Positions 1 to 5,617 of a DNA stretch of 60,514 nucleotides are shown here, in pieces. This DNA is from a virus: positions 1 to 60,514 of the IMG/VR virus record IMGVR_UViG_3300031951_000164, one strand, 5' to 3'. The position numbers and the translations under genes are program-made. Each line of letters starts with the position of its first letter. The stretch's first letter is position 1. A model generated the notes under the pieces. It was not told the DNA's origin. It was given only the letters and a program-made list of their open reading frames with translations, and ran no database searches.

Positions 1-109
1 TCCTCAAGAAAGCGAAAACCCACATCAACAAAAGAAGAACGCAAGCTGGAATCAAAAGAAGCCCACTAGCCAATGCTCTCACTAGCTGATCAAAAAAACT
101 ACGTTGCAT
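1..109 (-). CDS. Small membrane protein, N-terminal part (cut by window edge)
   Basis: An ATG at 109 opens a minus-strand frame that runs off the left edge, giving 36 visible residues. It starts MQRSFFDQL and then has a hydrophobic stretch (about residues 13-34, rich in L, I, V, A, W) that looks like one membrane segment. The start overlaps the stop of the kinase gene as TGATG, and a GAGGAA ribosome site lies just upstream, so translational coupling is likely. I do not recognise a family. It could be a holin-like or simply a small membrane protein of unknown function. Confidence 0.55.
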   Translation of the reverse strand, partial: MQRSFFDQLVRALASGLLLIPACVLLLLMWVFAFLR

Positions 110-498
110 CACAATTCCTCCCAGCGCATGCGCATCGCATCAACCGTTTTTTGAGGGACGCCATGGATTGATCCATAGTCTCCCTTTGCCTCAAGAATCT
201 CCAACTCTACTCCCAGTTCTTTCGCAAGTTTTCGATACGGTTCCATCTCCCACTTTCGCGTGAACGTGTTAGAGACAACAACCGAAGAACCGTTCTTAAG
301 AGCATCACGCGCTTCAGAGAAACACCAAGTATGCGCATCCTCAAGCTCAGTCGGCTCAAACCTGTAGTTGCCAGAAGCATCCACAAAATACTGATCAGCC
401 TCGAAGTGATACAAAGAGGGATCAGCCTCAACCATCGCTTTCGCCATGGTAGACTTTCCAGCCCCAGGAAGACCGCGAATCAACATCAGCTTCGGCAT
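109..498 (-). CDS. P-loop kinase-like ATPase
   Basis: A 129-residue single-domain P-loop protein. The Walker A motif GLPGAGKS lies at residues 9-16, and an EADQYF stretch near residue 33 is where small kinases bind substrate or Mg2+. It matches the AAA_33/polynucleotide-kinase-like family, which transfers phosphate from ATP to nucleotides, nucleic acid ends or other small substrates; the substrate cannot be told from sequence. The protein is short and lacks the phosphatase domain of T4 Pnk. It is expressed from the early promoter at 526-554 and precedes the small membrane gene that overlaps its stop. Confidence 0.75.
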   Translation of the reverse strand: MPKLMLIRGLPGAGKSTMAKAMVEADPSLYHFEADQYFVDASGNYRFEPTELEDAHTWCFSEARDALKNGSSVVVSNTFTRKWEMEPYRKLAKELGVELEILEAKGDYGSIHGVPQKTVDAMRMRWEEL

Positions 499-525
499 AC
501 ACAGTTCCTCTCAATCAAGGCAATC

Positions 526-554
526 ATTATACACTAGAGGCAGTTGAAAGTAAA
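526..554 (-). promoter_or_regulatory. Early sigma70-like promoter
   Basis: Read on the minus strand: TTTACT (549-554), a 17-bp spacer beginning TTCAACT, then TATAAT (526-531). It lies over the stop codon of the upstream gene (527-727) and drives the P-loop kinase gene. It is one of a family of near-identical promoters in this window. Confidence 0.8.
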
Positions 555-727
555 GCTGAATTTTGCTCCAAGTCATCAGCCACATTGTCATCATACAAAT
601 ACGCCAAAGTGTTCCACACGCTGGCACGAACACTGTATTCCTTGCGGAAGGTTGAGTACCAATCGCGGAACCAGATTCCATCACCATTGGATTCTGCGTA
701 GTCTTCGGCTCGAGTCAAGAAGTTCAT
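527..727 (-). CDS. Hypothetical protein, 66 aa
   Basis: A 66-residue acidic protein beginning MNFLTRAEDYAESNG, rich in aromatic and charged residues, with no motif I recognise. It sits in a run of small genes (527-1559) with one-base overlaps: its ATG shares a base with the stop of the next upstream gene at 727. That packing and a reading frame clear of stops support it as real. The function is unknown; small soluble proteins in early T4-like clusters often modify host processes, but nothing in the sequence shows this. Confidence 0.6.
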   Translation of the reverse strand: MNFLTRAEDYAESNGDGIWFRDWYSTFRKEYSVRASVWNTLAYLYDDNVADDLEQNSALLSTASSV

Positions 728-966
728 TACACTACATCTCCCTTGAATTTAATGGGTTTGATATCATTGCGATGCACCAGCTCCCACCTGCCGTCTTCCG
801 GTATCTCAACCAGATACTGTTCGTCGAAACAGTTGTAGTCGCGGATTCGCACCGTTGTCTCGTCGGTGTGATATCGACCATCATAGTCCACCCAGATAGC
901 CAATGCACCCTTCTCGAGGATGATCGGGGTAATAACAACCTTGGCTTTCGTTTTCGTCTTTTTCAT
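727..966 (-). CDS. Hypothetical protein, 79 aa
   Basis: A 79-residue protein with a basic start (MKKTKTKAK) followed by alternating hydrophobic and charged segments suggestive of a small beta-barrel; the middle reads AIWVDYDGRY and the end WELVHRNDIKPIKF. No catalytic motif is visible. The ATG follows the TAA of the 26-codon gene upstream by a single base, so the two are probably translated together. The family is not recognised. Confidence 0.6.
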   Translation of the reverse strand: MKKTKTKAKVVITPIILEKGALAIWVDYDGRYHTDETTVRIRDYNCFDEQYLVEIPEDGRWELVHRNDIKPIKFKGDVV

Positions 967-967
967 C

Positions 968-1048
968 TTATTTCACCATCTGATAAGGTTTGTTCCAATC
1001 GCCGATACGGATGTCGTTGTACCAGCCCACATCGAAGTAGTCGGTCAT
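968..1048 (-). CDS. Very small protein, 26 aa
   Basis: A short frame of 26 codons, MTDYFDVGWYNDIRIGDW and so on, fills the gap between two well-packed small genes. It starts 12 bases after the upstream stop, has GAGGG/GTGAG purine-rich sequence before the ATG, and its TAA is followed one base later by the next gene's ATG. The spacing and aromatic-rich composition argue for a real microprotein rather than chance. The function is unknown. Confidence 0.5.
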   Translation of the reverse strand: MTDYFDVGWYNDIRIGDWNKPYQMVK

Positions 1049-1060
1049 CTCACAAAACCC

Positions 1061-1249
1061 TCAGCGATTATACAGTTCGCAATCTTTGCCATTCTTACCC
1101 ATAGTGATCATATCATACCAAACGATTTCCCAATCGTCCGATACAATCTTCGCTCTAGCATCCGCCAACTTCTTGGTAGGATAGACGCCGCAGATCACGC
1201 TCTCAGGCGCACCACGATTCTCAGCGCGGACGATATACATTTTGCTCAT
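1061..1249 (-). CDS. Hypothetical protein, 62 aa
   Basis: A 62-residue protein starting MSKMYIVRAENRG, with a pattern of beta strand, then helix (YPTKKLADARAKIV), then strand, resembling the small alpha/beta proteins common in early T4-like clusters. The start has GGAG eight bases upstream, which overlaps the end of the preceding gene. No catalytic residues stand out and I do not recognise the family. Confidence 0.6.
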   Translation of the reverse strand: MSKMYIVRAENRGAPESVICGVYPTKKLADARAKIVSDDWEIVWYDMITMGKNGKDCELYNR

Positions 1250-1250
1250 C

Positions 1251-1559
1251 TTACATGCTCCAGTAGGTTTCGGACGAAGGATCGCAGCAAAGGGGAGTGT
1301 CAGACGCGATCTCCACCTCTTTGCCGCTCATCAGGTTAACAACCTTGCGCGTCTTCGGCTTGACCCGCTTCTCGAGGCTGTCGAGGAACAGCTGACGCTT
1401 GCCGACGGGCAGCAGCTCCAGCGCATTCACCAGCGCCGACTGCAGATAGCCAGCCGTGTAGGCGTAGTTGTCGTCGCGACCAGTGTCTTTGATCAACAAG
1501 TCAGCAATAGCAGTCACGCGGGATTCGGTCGAGCGAGGGTCAATCTTTACACGAGCCAT
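1251..1559 (-). CDS. Hypothetical early protein, 102 aa
   Basis: A 102-residue, mostly helical, charged protein (MARVKIDPRSTESRVTAI) with no recognised domain. It is the first gene after the promoter at 1592-1620 and the repeat element at 1637-1854. Its DNA looks clearly richer in G and C than the neighbouring genes, a feature it shares with the clusters downstream of the other two copies of that element (near 32.1-33.0 kb and 46.1-46.7 kb). This suggests a shared origin or shared expression class. The function is unknown. Confidence 0.65.
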   Translation of the reverse strand: MARVKIDPRSTESRVTAIADLLIKDTGRDDNYAYTAGYLQSALVNALELLPVGKRQLFLDSLEKRVKPKTRKVVNLMSGKEVEIASDTPLCCDPSSETYWSM

Positions 1560-1591
1560 TTCAGTCTCCAGTTCATCAAGTCAACGAGGGT

Positions 1592-1620
1592 AGTATGACG
1601 GAGTTGGACCAAGATGTAAA
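1592..1620 (-). promoter_or_regulatory. Promoter of the element-associated class
   Basis: Minus strand: TTTACA (1615-1620), 17-bp spacer, CATACT (1592-1597). Spacer and flanks (TTGGTCCAACTCCGT before the -10) closely match the promoters at 33072-33100 and 46767-46795, which also follow a copy of the repeat element. The -10 starts with C rather than T, unlike the standard early promoters here. Confidence 0.7.
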
Positions 1621-1636
1621 GAAAAATGATTCTAGG

Positions 1637-1854
1637 AAAATCAATGACTTAACAGAGGGTTCGCCTAAGTCATTGATTTGTAAGGGGATGTGTGAATCGG
1701 TAATTTTACGCTTTTTGCTACGGCAAGATCCAGTGGGTAATTCCCGCCATCAGCCTGCAGTTTTTAAGTGAATTTGCATAAGTCATTGATTTGTATAGAG
1801 AAAGTCTTGCAAGTGAACATAAGAAGGATGTTGCTAAGTCATTGATTCATAAGG
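1637..1854 (-). repeat. Repeat element copy A (TAAGTCATTGATT repeats)
   Basis: Noncoding interval of about 300 bp between the 102-aa gene and the tRNA. It holds four copies of a 13-14-base repeat: one inverted at 1637-1651 and three direct at 1666-1680, 1779-1793 and 1835-1854. The first two form a long hairpin. Between them lie TCGGTAATTTTACGCTTTTT (from about 1697), a GTGGGTAATTCCCGCC imperfect palindrome (about 1734-1749) and AGAGAAAGTCTTGCA. The same blocks recur in the same order at 33118-33333, and the first half recurs at 46812-46893. Confidence 0.8.
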
Positions 1855-1859
1855 AAATT

Positions 1860-1935
1860 TGGTGGGGCTGACAGGACTTGAACCTGTAACCTGCCGATTA
1901 TGAGTCGGAAGCTCTGACCATTGAGCTACAGCCCC
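1860..1935 (-). tRNA. tRNA with CAT anticodon (Met or Ile2)
   Basis: A complete cloverleaf reads on the minus strand: 7-bp acceptor stem (GGGGCTG with CAGCCCC), D arm, anticodon loop CTCATAA giving CAT, and TTCAAGT in the T loop. A 3' CCA is encoded in the genome. The anticodon fits elongator tRNA-Met, or tRNA-Ile2 if the wobble C is modified to lysidine. Confidence 0.93.
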
Positions 1936-1942
1936 GTGACTC

Positions 1943-2545
1943 TTATTTGTAGTACCAGTCATCCCAACGGGAGACGCGAATATCAAACCTCTTGTATCCC
2001 TTCTCCGTCAAGAACCGATAAATCTGCTCTCGCTCAGGCAACCAGTTGTGTTCAACAGTGATCGTGTCTACTTGGTACTTGTTCCAGTCTAAGCTCTTGA
2101 GAATTTCATACTCGCCGCCTTCGGTATCAACGCTCATGTATTCTATGTGGTTGGGGGCGTTGTACAGCTCAAGAAGATCATTAAGAGAGATGGACATAAC
2201 TTTGAAGGAGTTCTGATATGAAGCGCTCTCGCTCTTGTATTGTTCAATGCAAGAAACAAGACCAATGTCAACATCACCTGAATCCAGGAACGTTAAGAGC
2301 TTGCCAGTTTCTGGTGTAACGCACTGAGTGTTTATGTGACAGTTTCGTTGGTTGAACAGAGTCTTATGATGTTTGACCAACGGCTCGCACAAAATACCAT
2401 TCCAACCAAACTCTCGCTCTAGGAGGCAAGTGTTCGAGAATGTTGTACCATCGCTGGCACCAAACTCCACAAAGAATCCATTTCTTTTGTTGTTGAGTTG
2501 TCCCAGAACCCACAAGTCCTGTTTAATCTGTGCATAACTTTCCAT
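1943..2545 (-). CDS. FkbM-family methyltransferase
   Basis: A 200-residue SAM-dependent methyltransferase of the FkbM family (Methyltransf_21). The SAM-binding loop FVEFGASDG lies at residues 25-33, and the second family signature, SVDTEGGE, at about 138-145. FkbM enzymes methylate hydroxyl groups on small molecules or sugars; in phages they often sit near glycan genes and may decorate the virion or host surface polysaccharide. Here the gene lies alone between a CAT tRNA and a Leu tRNA. A GGGAG ribosome site precedes the ATG. The substrate is not known. Confidence 0.8.
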   Translation of the reverse strand: MESYAQIKQDLWVLGQLNNKRNGFFVEFGASDGTTFSNTCLLEREFGWNGILCEPLVKHHKTLFNQRNCHINTQCVTPETGKLLTFLDSGDVDIGLVSCIEQYKSESASYQNSFKVMSISLNDLLELYNAPNHIEYMSVDTEGGEYEILKSLDWNKYQVDTITVEHNWLPEREQIYRFLTEKGYKRFDIRVSRWDDWYYK

Positions 2546-2564
2546 AACATTCTCCCTTAGTTGT

Positions 2565-2649
2565 TGGTGCGAGTGGCGGGACTTGAACCCGCAAGCCCGA
2601 GGGCGGCAAATTTTAAGTCTGCAGTGTATACCGATTCCACCACACTCGC
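2565..2649 (-). tRNA. tRNA-Leu (TAA)
   Basis: Minus-strand cloverleaf with acceptor stem GCGAGTG/CACTCGC, anticodon loop CTTAAAA (anticodon TAA, reads UUA), a long class II variable arm as expected for leucine, T loop TTCAAGT, and an encoded CCA end. 85 nt. Confidence 0.95.
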
Positions 2650-2653
2650 TGAT

Positions 2654-2730
2654 TGGCGATCCTGGAGGGATTCGAACCCCCGACCATCTGCTTAGAAGGC
2701 AGATGCTCTATCCTACTGAGCTACAGGATC
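2654..2730 (-). tRNA. tRNA-Arg (TCT)
   Basis: Minus-strand cloverleaf with acceptor stem GATCCTG/CAGGATC, anticodon loop CTTCTAA (anticodon TCT, reads AGA), T loop TTCGAAT and an encoded CCA end. It serves an AT-rich codon, as does the Leu-TAA tRNA, which suggests the tRNA set compensates for host codon bias. Its 5' end overlaps the stop of the 56-aa gene by two bases. Confidence 0.95.
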
Positions 2731-2899
2731 AACGATCGTCTTCTTTAACATCATACTTGCCGTTCTTATATGCGGCGCGAGTGTTCGGTTGAAACGTGTT
2801 AGCCTGTCTCGGCTTCTGTTTCTTCTTAGAGGTCTTGTACTCATCACGACCCCACTCATCATACTCGTAAGATTCCCTCTGGTCCTTACGTTTCGCCAT
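2729..2899 (-). CDS. Small basic protein, 56 aa
   Basis: A 56-codon frame beginning MAKRKDQRESYEYDEWGR, very rich in lysine, arginine and acidic residues and probably unstructured. It fills the space between the Arg tRNA and the 360-aa gene, and its TGA overlaps the tRNA 5' end by two bases. The purine-rich leader AAGAAGAAGAGAGAAG precedes the ATG. A longer frame in another phase over the same DNA also covers the tRNA and is less credible. The function is unknown; the composition suits a nucleic-acid-binding or virion-internal peptide. Confidence 0.6.
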   Translation of the reverse strand: MAKRKDQRESYEYDEWGRDEYKTSKKKQKPRQANTFQPNTRAAYKNGKYDVKEDDR

Positions 2900-2922
2900 C
2901 GCACTTCTCTCTTCTTCTTAGG

Positions 2923-4005
2923 TTACTTAACAACACGGAGTATCACCGTGTCACCATTCATCCTGCCATTCAGCAAAGATTCTTTCGAATTGATTTCGGT
3001 CATCAGCTTCCGAAGCTCAACCTTGCCAGCGCCAAGCACCTGACTCAGAACCTTCTCTGGCTTTCTGAGCGTCTTGGCTATTGATGCTGCTTCAGAGTAA
3101 TTAGTCAGGCTGCTGCCCTTGATACCGATACCCGCAGGGCTGTTTGTGTGATAAACTCCCAGCTTGCGCGTCTTGGTGTTGTAGACCCAGACCTGCGAAG
3201 CACCAAGAACGTTGGTCGGCTCTACGGACTTGATCTTCAGCTTGTCATCAGATTGCTTATACTTCAACTTGCTGACAACCTTATCAGCCGAAACAGTCTT
3301 CTTGGCTCGCGGCTTTCGAGCTGCCTTCTGATTGGTCATCAGGCGTTCGGCATCTTTGATGATGTTAGCCATGAAAGCAATAAGACCACGAAGACGAGTC
3401 TTGCTGTACGTTGAGTATGCTTCAGCGAGTTCTTCGTCTTTACCACTCTCCGCGATCAGCGGTTCGCGGACTTTTTCGCGGAAATACTCGGAGATGGCTT
3501 TGGCATGAGCTGGTTTCACGCCCACAGTTTGCATCCAATCATAAGGATTGAACTTGTCTTCACTCTTAGGTGTCAGAACGTAATCGTCAATGGCTCCCTC
3601 AAGCTCAGAGATAAAATAATCAATGCGATTCTTGATGCCTTCTTCGATCTTGGCTCGAGTTTCAGCAGGAGTCTGTGATACAGCAGCAGGAATAATTCGC
3701 CCGACTCTTGCATTGAAGTCGTCTTGCATTTTCTGAATGGAGTTCAGATGTTTCTCAGAATGTTTGAACCCGCGAGCAATCATTCGTTTGGCAGCAGCCA
3801 GAGTCTGGTAGAACTGAGCGATATTGGGTTCGCAGTTCAACACCTTAGCCGCCCACTTATTATCAGTGTGAGTGTTGTACCAATTGAGCGTATTCATAAT
3901 AATGAGCTCTGGCGTAAGCTCTTCAGAATTCCAAGAAGGTTCATACTTCTTGGCTTCATTCATCTTGGCGCGAACAGCGTCTTTACGAGTCTTCTTCTCA
4001 GTCAT
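2923..4005 (-). CDS. Conserved hypothetical protein, 360 aa
   Basis: A 360-residue protein beginning MTEKKTRKDAVRAKMNE. The N-terminal 230 residues are mostly charged helices. A lysine/arginine-rich linker (KAARKPRAKKT) follows, and then a compact domain from about residue 255 containing QVWVYNTKTRKLGVYHT and KTLRKPEKVL, a pattern I recall from conserved T4-like phage proteins of unknown function. The basic linker suggests contact with nucleic acid. It is transcribed from the early promoter at 4037-4065. No catalytic motif is visible. Confidence 0.75.
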   Translation of the reverse strand: MTEKKTRKDAVRAKMNEAKKYEPSWNSEELTPELIIMNTLNWYNTHTDNKWAAKVLNCEPNIAQFYQTLAAAKRMIARGFKHSEKHLNSIQKMQDDFNARVGRIIPAAVSQTPAETRAKIEEGIKNRIDYFISELEGAIDDYVLTPKSEDKFNPYDWMQTVGVKPAHAKAISEYFREKVREPLIAESGKDEELAEAYSTYSKTRLRGLIAFMANIIKDAERLMTNQKAARKPRAKKTVSADKVVSKLKYKQSDDKLKIKSVEPTNVLGASQVWVYNTKTRKLGVYHTNSPAGIGIKGSSLTNYSEAASIAKTLRKPEKVLSQVLGAGKVELRKLMTEINSKESLLNGRMNGDTVILRVVK

Positions 4006-4036
4006 GATATGCTCGGAAGTTCAAGTCAATGAGGAT

Positions 4037-4065
4037 ATGATACGCTCATAGAAGTTGAAAGTAAA
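4037..4065 (-). promoter_or_regulatory. Early sigma70-like promoter
   Basis: Minus strand: TTTACT (4060-4065), 17-bp spacer TTCAACTTCTATGAGCG, TATCAT (4037-4042). It drives the 360-aa gene. Confidence 0.75.
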
Positions 4066-4079
4066 GTTGAATTTTCAAC

Positions 4080-4361
4080 TTAACCCCAAAGGACCTGTTT
4101 TGCGGCTTGCAGGTGAGCTGGAGCGAATTCAATGAGCGAGTCAACACGGAAAGACCGCCATGCGTTCACATCAAGATCCCAAACCGAAACGTTGTTGCGT
4201 TCTACTTCATTAAGAAGCATGCCCTTGCCCTGATAGTCCTCAGGGAGATAGTGATCGATCAGCGTACAGCGCATGACTCGCTCCGAGCCATCTGCTTTCT
4301 TGAACTTTGCTATGCAGACGCTGTTCTTAAGATCTTGAATAACTTCATTCACATTATACAT
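4080..4361 (-). CDS. Small beta-rich protein (WYL/Sm-like fold), 93 aa
   Basis: I place the start at the ATG at 4361 (MYNVNEVIQDL) because AGGAGA lies eight bases upstream; this overlaps the end of the preceding gene by eight bases. A longer frame to 4403 lacks a good ribosome site. After an N-terminal helix the protein alternates strands (VCIAKFKKADG, VMRCTLIDHYL, VSVWDLDVNAWRSFRVDSL). This is the pattern of small SH3/WYL-like phage proteins that carry a VWDxxxxxWRSFRxD signature. Function unknown; a nucleic-acid or host-protein interaction is plausible. Confidence 0.65.
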   Translation of the reverse strand: MYNVNEVIQDLKNSVCIAKFKKADGSERVMRCTLIDHYLPEDYQGKGMLLNEVERNNVSVWDLDVNAWRSFRVDSLIEFAPAHLQAAKQVLWG

Positions 4362-4734
4362 TTGGAATTTCTCCTTTCGTAAAAATCTTCTGATAAAGTT
4401 CAACCAACTTCGACCCCCACTCGGAAGTCTTCACAACACAACCCATTTCTCTTGCGCGCATACAATTGTTCACATATGTGACTGGATCGCCAAGGATCGC
4501 TTCAAATATAGAGACGTCTAAGTTTTCATTGAGCACGCATATTGTATATTTACATCCAAGTTCTTTCTCTTGAAATGTGACGTCGTCTGGTGCCGTAAAG
4601 AAGTTCAATGACCAAACATCTGTTCGTTCTCCATTTTCTTTTTTTATGTCAGAAATAAAGAAGGTGACTGCATCGAAACCTCCTCCAATTTTGTCTGTCT
4701 CGATTCCGCCATAGTGGATCGTGTCTTTTGTCAT
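4354..4734 (-). CDS. Hypothetical protein, 126 aa
   Basis: The start is taken at the ATG at 4734 (MTKDTIHYGGIETDK), which has GGGAGGA just upstream; the frame is open further but without a ribosome site. The protein looks like a mixed alpha/beta domain, with hydrophobic strands FDAVTFFISDI and VWSLNFFTA and a C-terminal helix (GSKLVELYQKIF). No family is recognised. It is the first gene behind the promoter at 4758-4786 and overlaps the next gene by eight bases, so the two form a unit. Confidence 0.6.
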   Translation of the reverse strand: MTKDTIHYGGIETDKIGGGFDAVTFFISDIKKENGERTDVWSLNFFTAPDDVTFQEKELGCKYTICVLNENLDVSIFEAILGDPVTYVNNCMRAREMGCVVKTSEWGSKLVELYQKIFTKGEIPNV

Positions 4735-4757
4735 TTTTCCTCCCAACAACAGCAACT

Positions 4758-4786
4758 ATTATAGTCGCGATGATGATGAAAATAAA
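4758..4786 (-). promoter_or_regulatory. Early sigma70-like promoter (minus arm of a divergent pair)
   Basis: Minus strand: TTTATT (4781-4786), 17-bp spacer TTCATCATCATCGCGAC, TATAAT (4758-4763). It drives the 126-aa gene. A plus-strand promoter-like site lies 24 bases away at 4810-4838. Confidence 0.7.
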
Positions 4787-4809
4787 GTTGTTTTTCTTGA
4801 AAGTTTCAC

Positions 4810-4838
4810 TTTACTTTGTCAACCAACTTCGGTATAAT
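4810..4838 (+). promoter_or_regulatory. Plus-strand sigma70-like promoter (antisense direction)
   Basis: Plus strand: TTTACT (4810-4815), exactly 17 bp, TATAAT (4833-4838). It points into the 3' end of the minus-strand RuvC-like gene, so a transcript would be antisense. From CGG before the -10 through ATCATACTGT and GGTTTAAGG it matches the plus-strand site at 53478-53506 closely, which argues against chance. Confidence 0.55.
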
Positions 4839-4850
4839 CATACTGTCGGT

Positions 4851-5411
4851 TTAAGGATTATTATAATTATAGAGTGCAAGATAATATGCATCAACAATAT
4901 CAGAGACAGGATTACCGATGCTCGCTTTCTTTGGGCTGATAATTTTGTTGATGTCTGGGTTACCTGCTGCTAGGAAAGAAGCATACATAGCATCTTTGTT
5001 TGAATTACCTTTTCCAGTAGCGAACTTCTTCAGAACAGTAGGAGCTATGGTATTAAATATATATTTGTTCTCCCAGAGCTTATGCTTCAGCAACCCGCAG
5101 TTCTCGGCTAAGTTAAAGACCCTACCTTTTGAACCAAATGAATAATCTTCGAGGGTGATATGAAAGCTACAATCTTCTGCCAATTCTTTCAACAGCTTCA
5201 TGAAATGATTGCTTATATGATCATGCCGTTCTTGGTCTACTATGTAATCAGAATGTAGATCTCCCCTGACATTAGGAAGTAACATTCCAGTGTTGCGCTT
5301 TTCAGATGTGAGAAAATAAAAGGAAGAACCCTCAAACGAAGGTTCTTCCATCAGACACATGCATGGCGATGTAAGAGAGTAGTCGATTCCGACGTTAATC
5401 TTCTTCTTCAA
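4851..5411 (-). CDS. RuvC-like/RNase H-fold Holliday junction nuclease
   Basis: A 186-residue protein with the retroviral-integrase/RNase H fold seen in RuvC-type resolvases. The first strand carries GIDYSLTSP (Asp10), a second acidic residue is in ITLEDYSFG (Glu88), and the C-terminal acidic pair is in SDIVDAYYLA (Asp171, Asp174); KGNSNKDA at 134-141 precedes the last helices as in RuvC relatives. It probably cuts branched DNA during replication or packaging, in addition to or in place of a T4 gp49-type enzyme. No ATG is available; the best start is TTG at 5411, with AGAG seven bases upstream, overlapping the zinc-ribbon gene by 17 bases. Confidence 0.75.
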   Translation of the reverse strand: MKKKINVGIDYSLTSPCMCLMEEPSFEGSSFYFLTSEKRNTGMLLPNVRGDLHSDYIVDQERHDHISNHFMKLLKELAEDCSFHITLEDYSFGSKGRVFNLAENCGLLKHKLWENKYIFNTIAPTVLKKFATGKGNSNKDAMYASFLAAGNPDINKIISPKKASIGNPVSDIVDAYYLALYNYNNP

Positions 5412-5598
5412 TGTTGAACTCTTTTATATAATCCTCTAGTTCTTCGAACTCATCCTTTTCAAAAACTCTTACATCCTCAAGTGGCTGAGAACAAAACGGG
5501 CAAACCTCGGGCATACCTGCTTCCTCTGTGTAGAACAATTGTACATCTATTGCGTCACAGAAGTCACATGATATTGATGCGCGTTTGTCGTATTTCAT
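5395..5598 (-). CDS. Small zinc-ribbon protein, 67 aa
   Basis: Two CxxC knuckles (CDFC at residues 11-14, CPFC at about 33-36) form a zinc ribbon, followed by a strongly acidic tail (EFEELEDYIKEFNIEEED). Such proteins usually bind nucleic acid or partner proteins; the acidic tail favours protein contact. It lies between NrdJ and the RuvC-like nuclease and overlaps the latter, so it is probably co-expressed with both. The partner is not known. Confidence 0.7.
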   Translation of the reverse strand: MKYDKRASISCDFCDAIDVQLFYTEEAGMPEVCPFCSQPLEDVRVFEKDEFEELEDYIKEFNIEEED

Positions 5599-5617
5599 CT
5601 TTCTAACCTCTATATAG

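Noticed and set aside
544-1104. 186-codon plus-strand frame
   Set aside because: Antisense to several small minus-strand genes with good start sites and overlaps; His/Arg/Ser-rich composition of a shadow frame.
1637-1854. CRISPR-like array from the TAAGTCATTGATT repeats
   Set aside because: Only four units, one inverted, with irregular spacing and conserved material between them in copies A and B. No cas genes. It fits a regulatory or iteron element better.
2713-2904. 63-codon minus-strand frame
   Set aside because: It would run into the Arg tRNA and starts without a ribosome site; the 56-aa frame at 2729-2899 fits better in size, start and composition.
4918-5145. 75-codon plus-strand frame after the plus-strand promoter at 4810
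   Set aside because: It begins with a hydrophobic stretch (MLAFFGLIILLMSG) and follows a promoter-like site, but is wholly antisense to the RuvC-like gene, whose catalytic residues are clear. Without a transcript or conservation I do not call it a gene.
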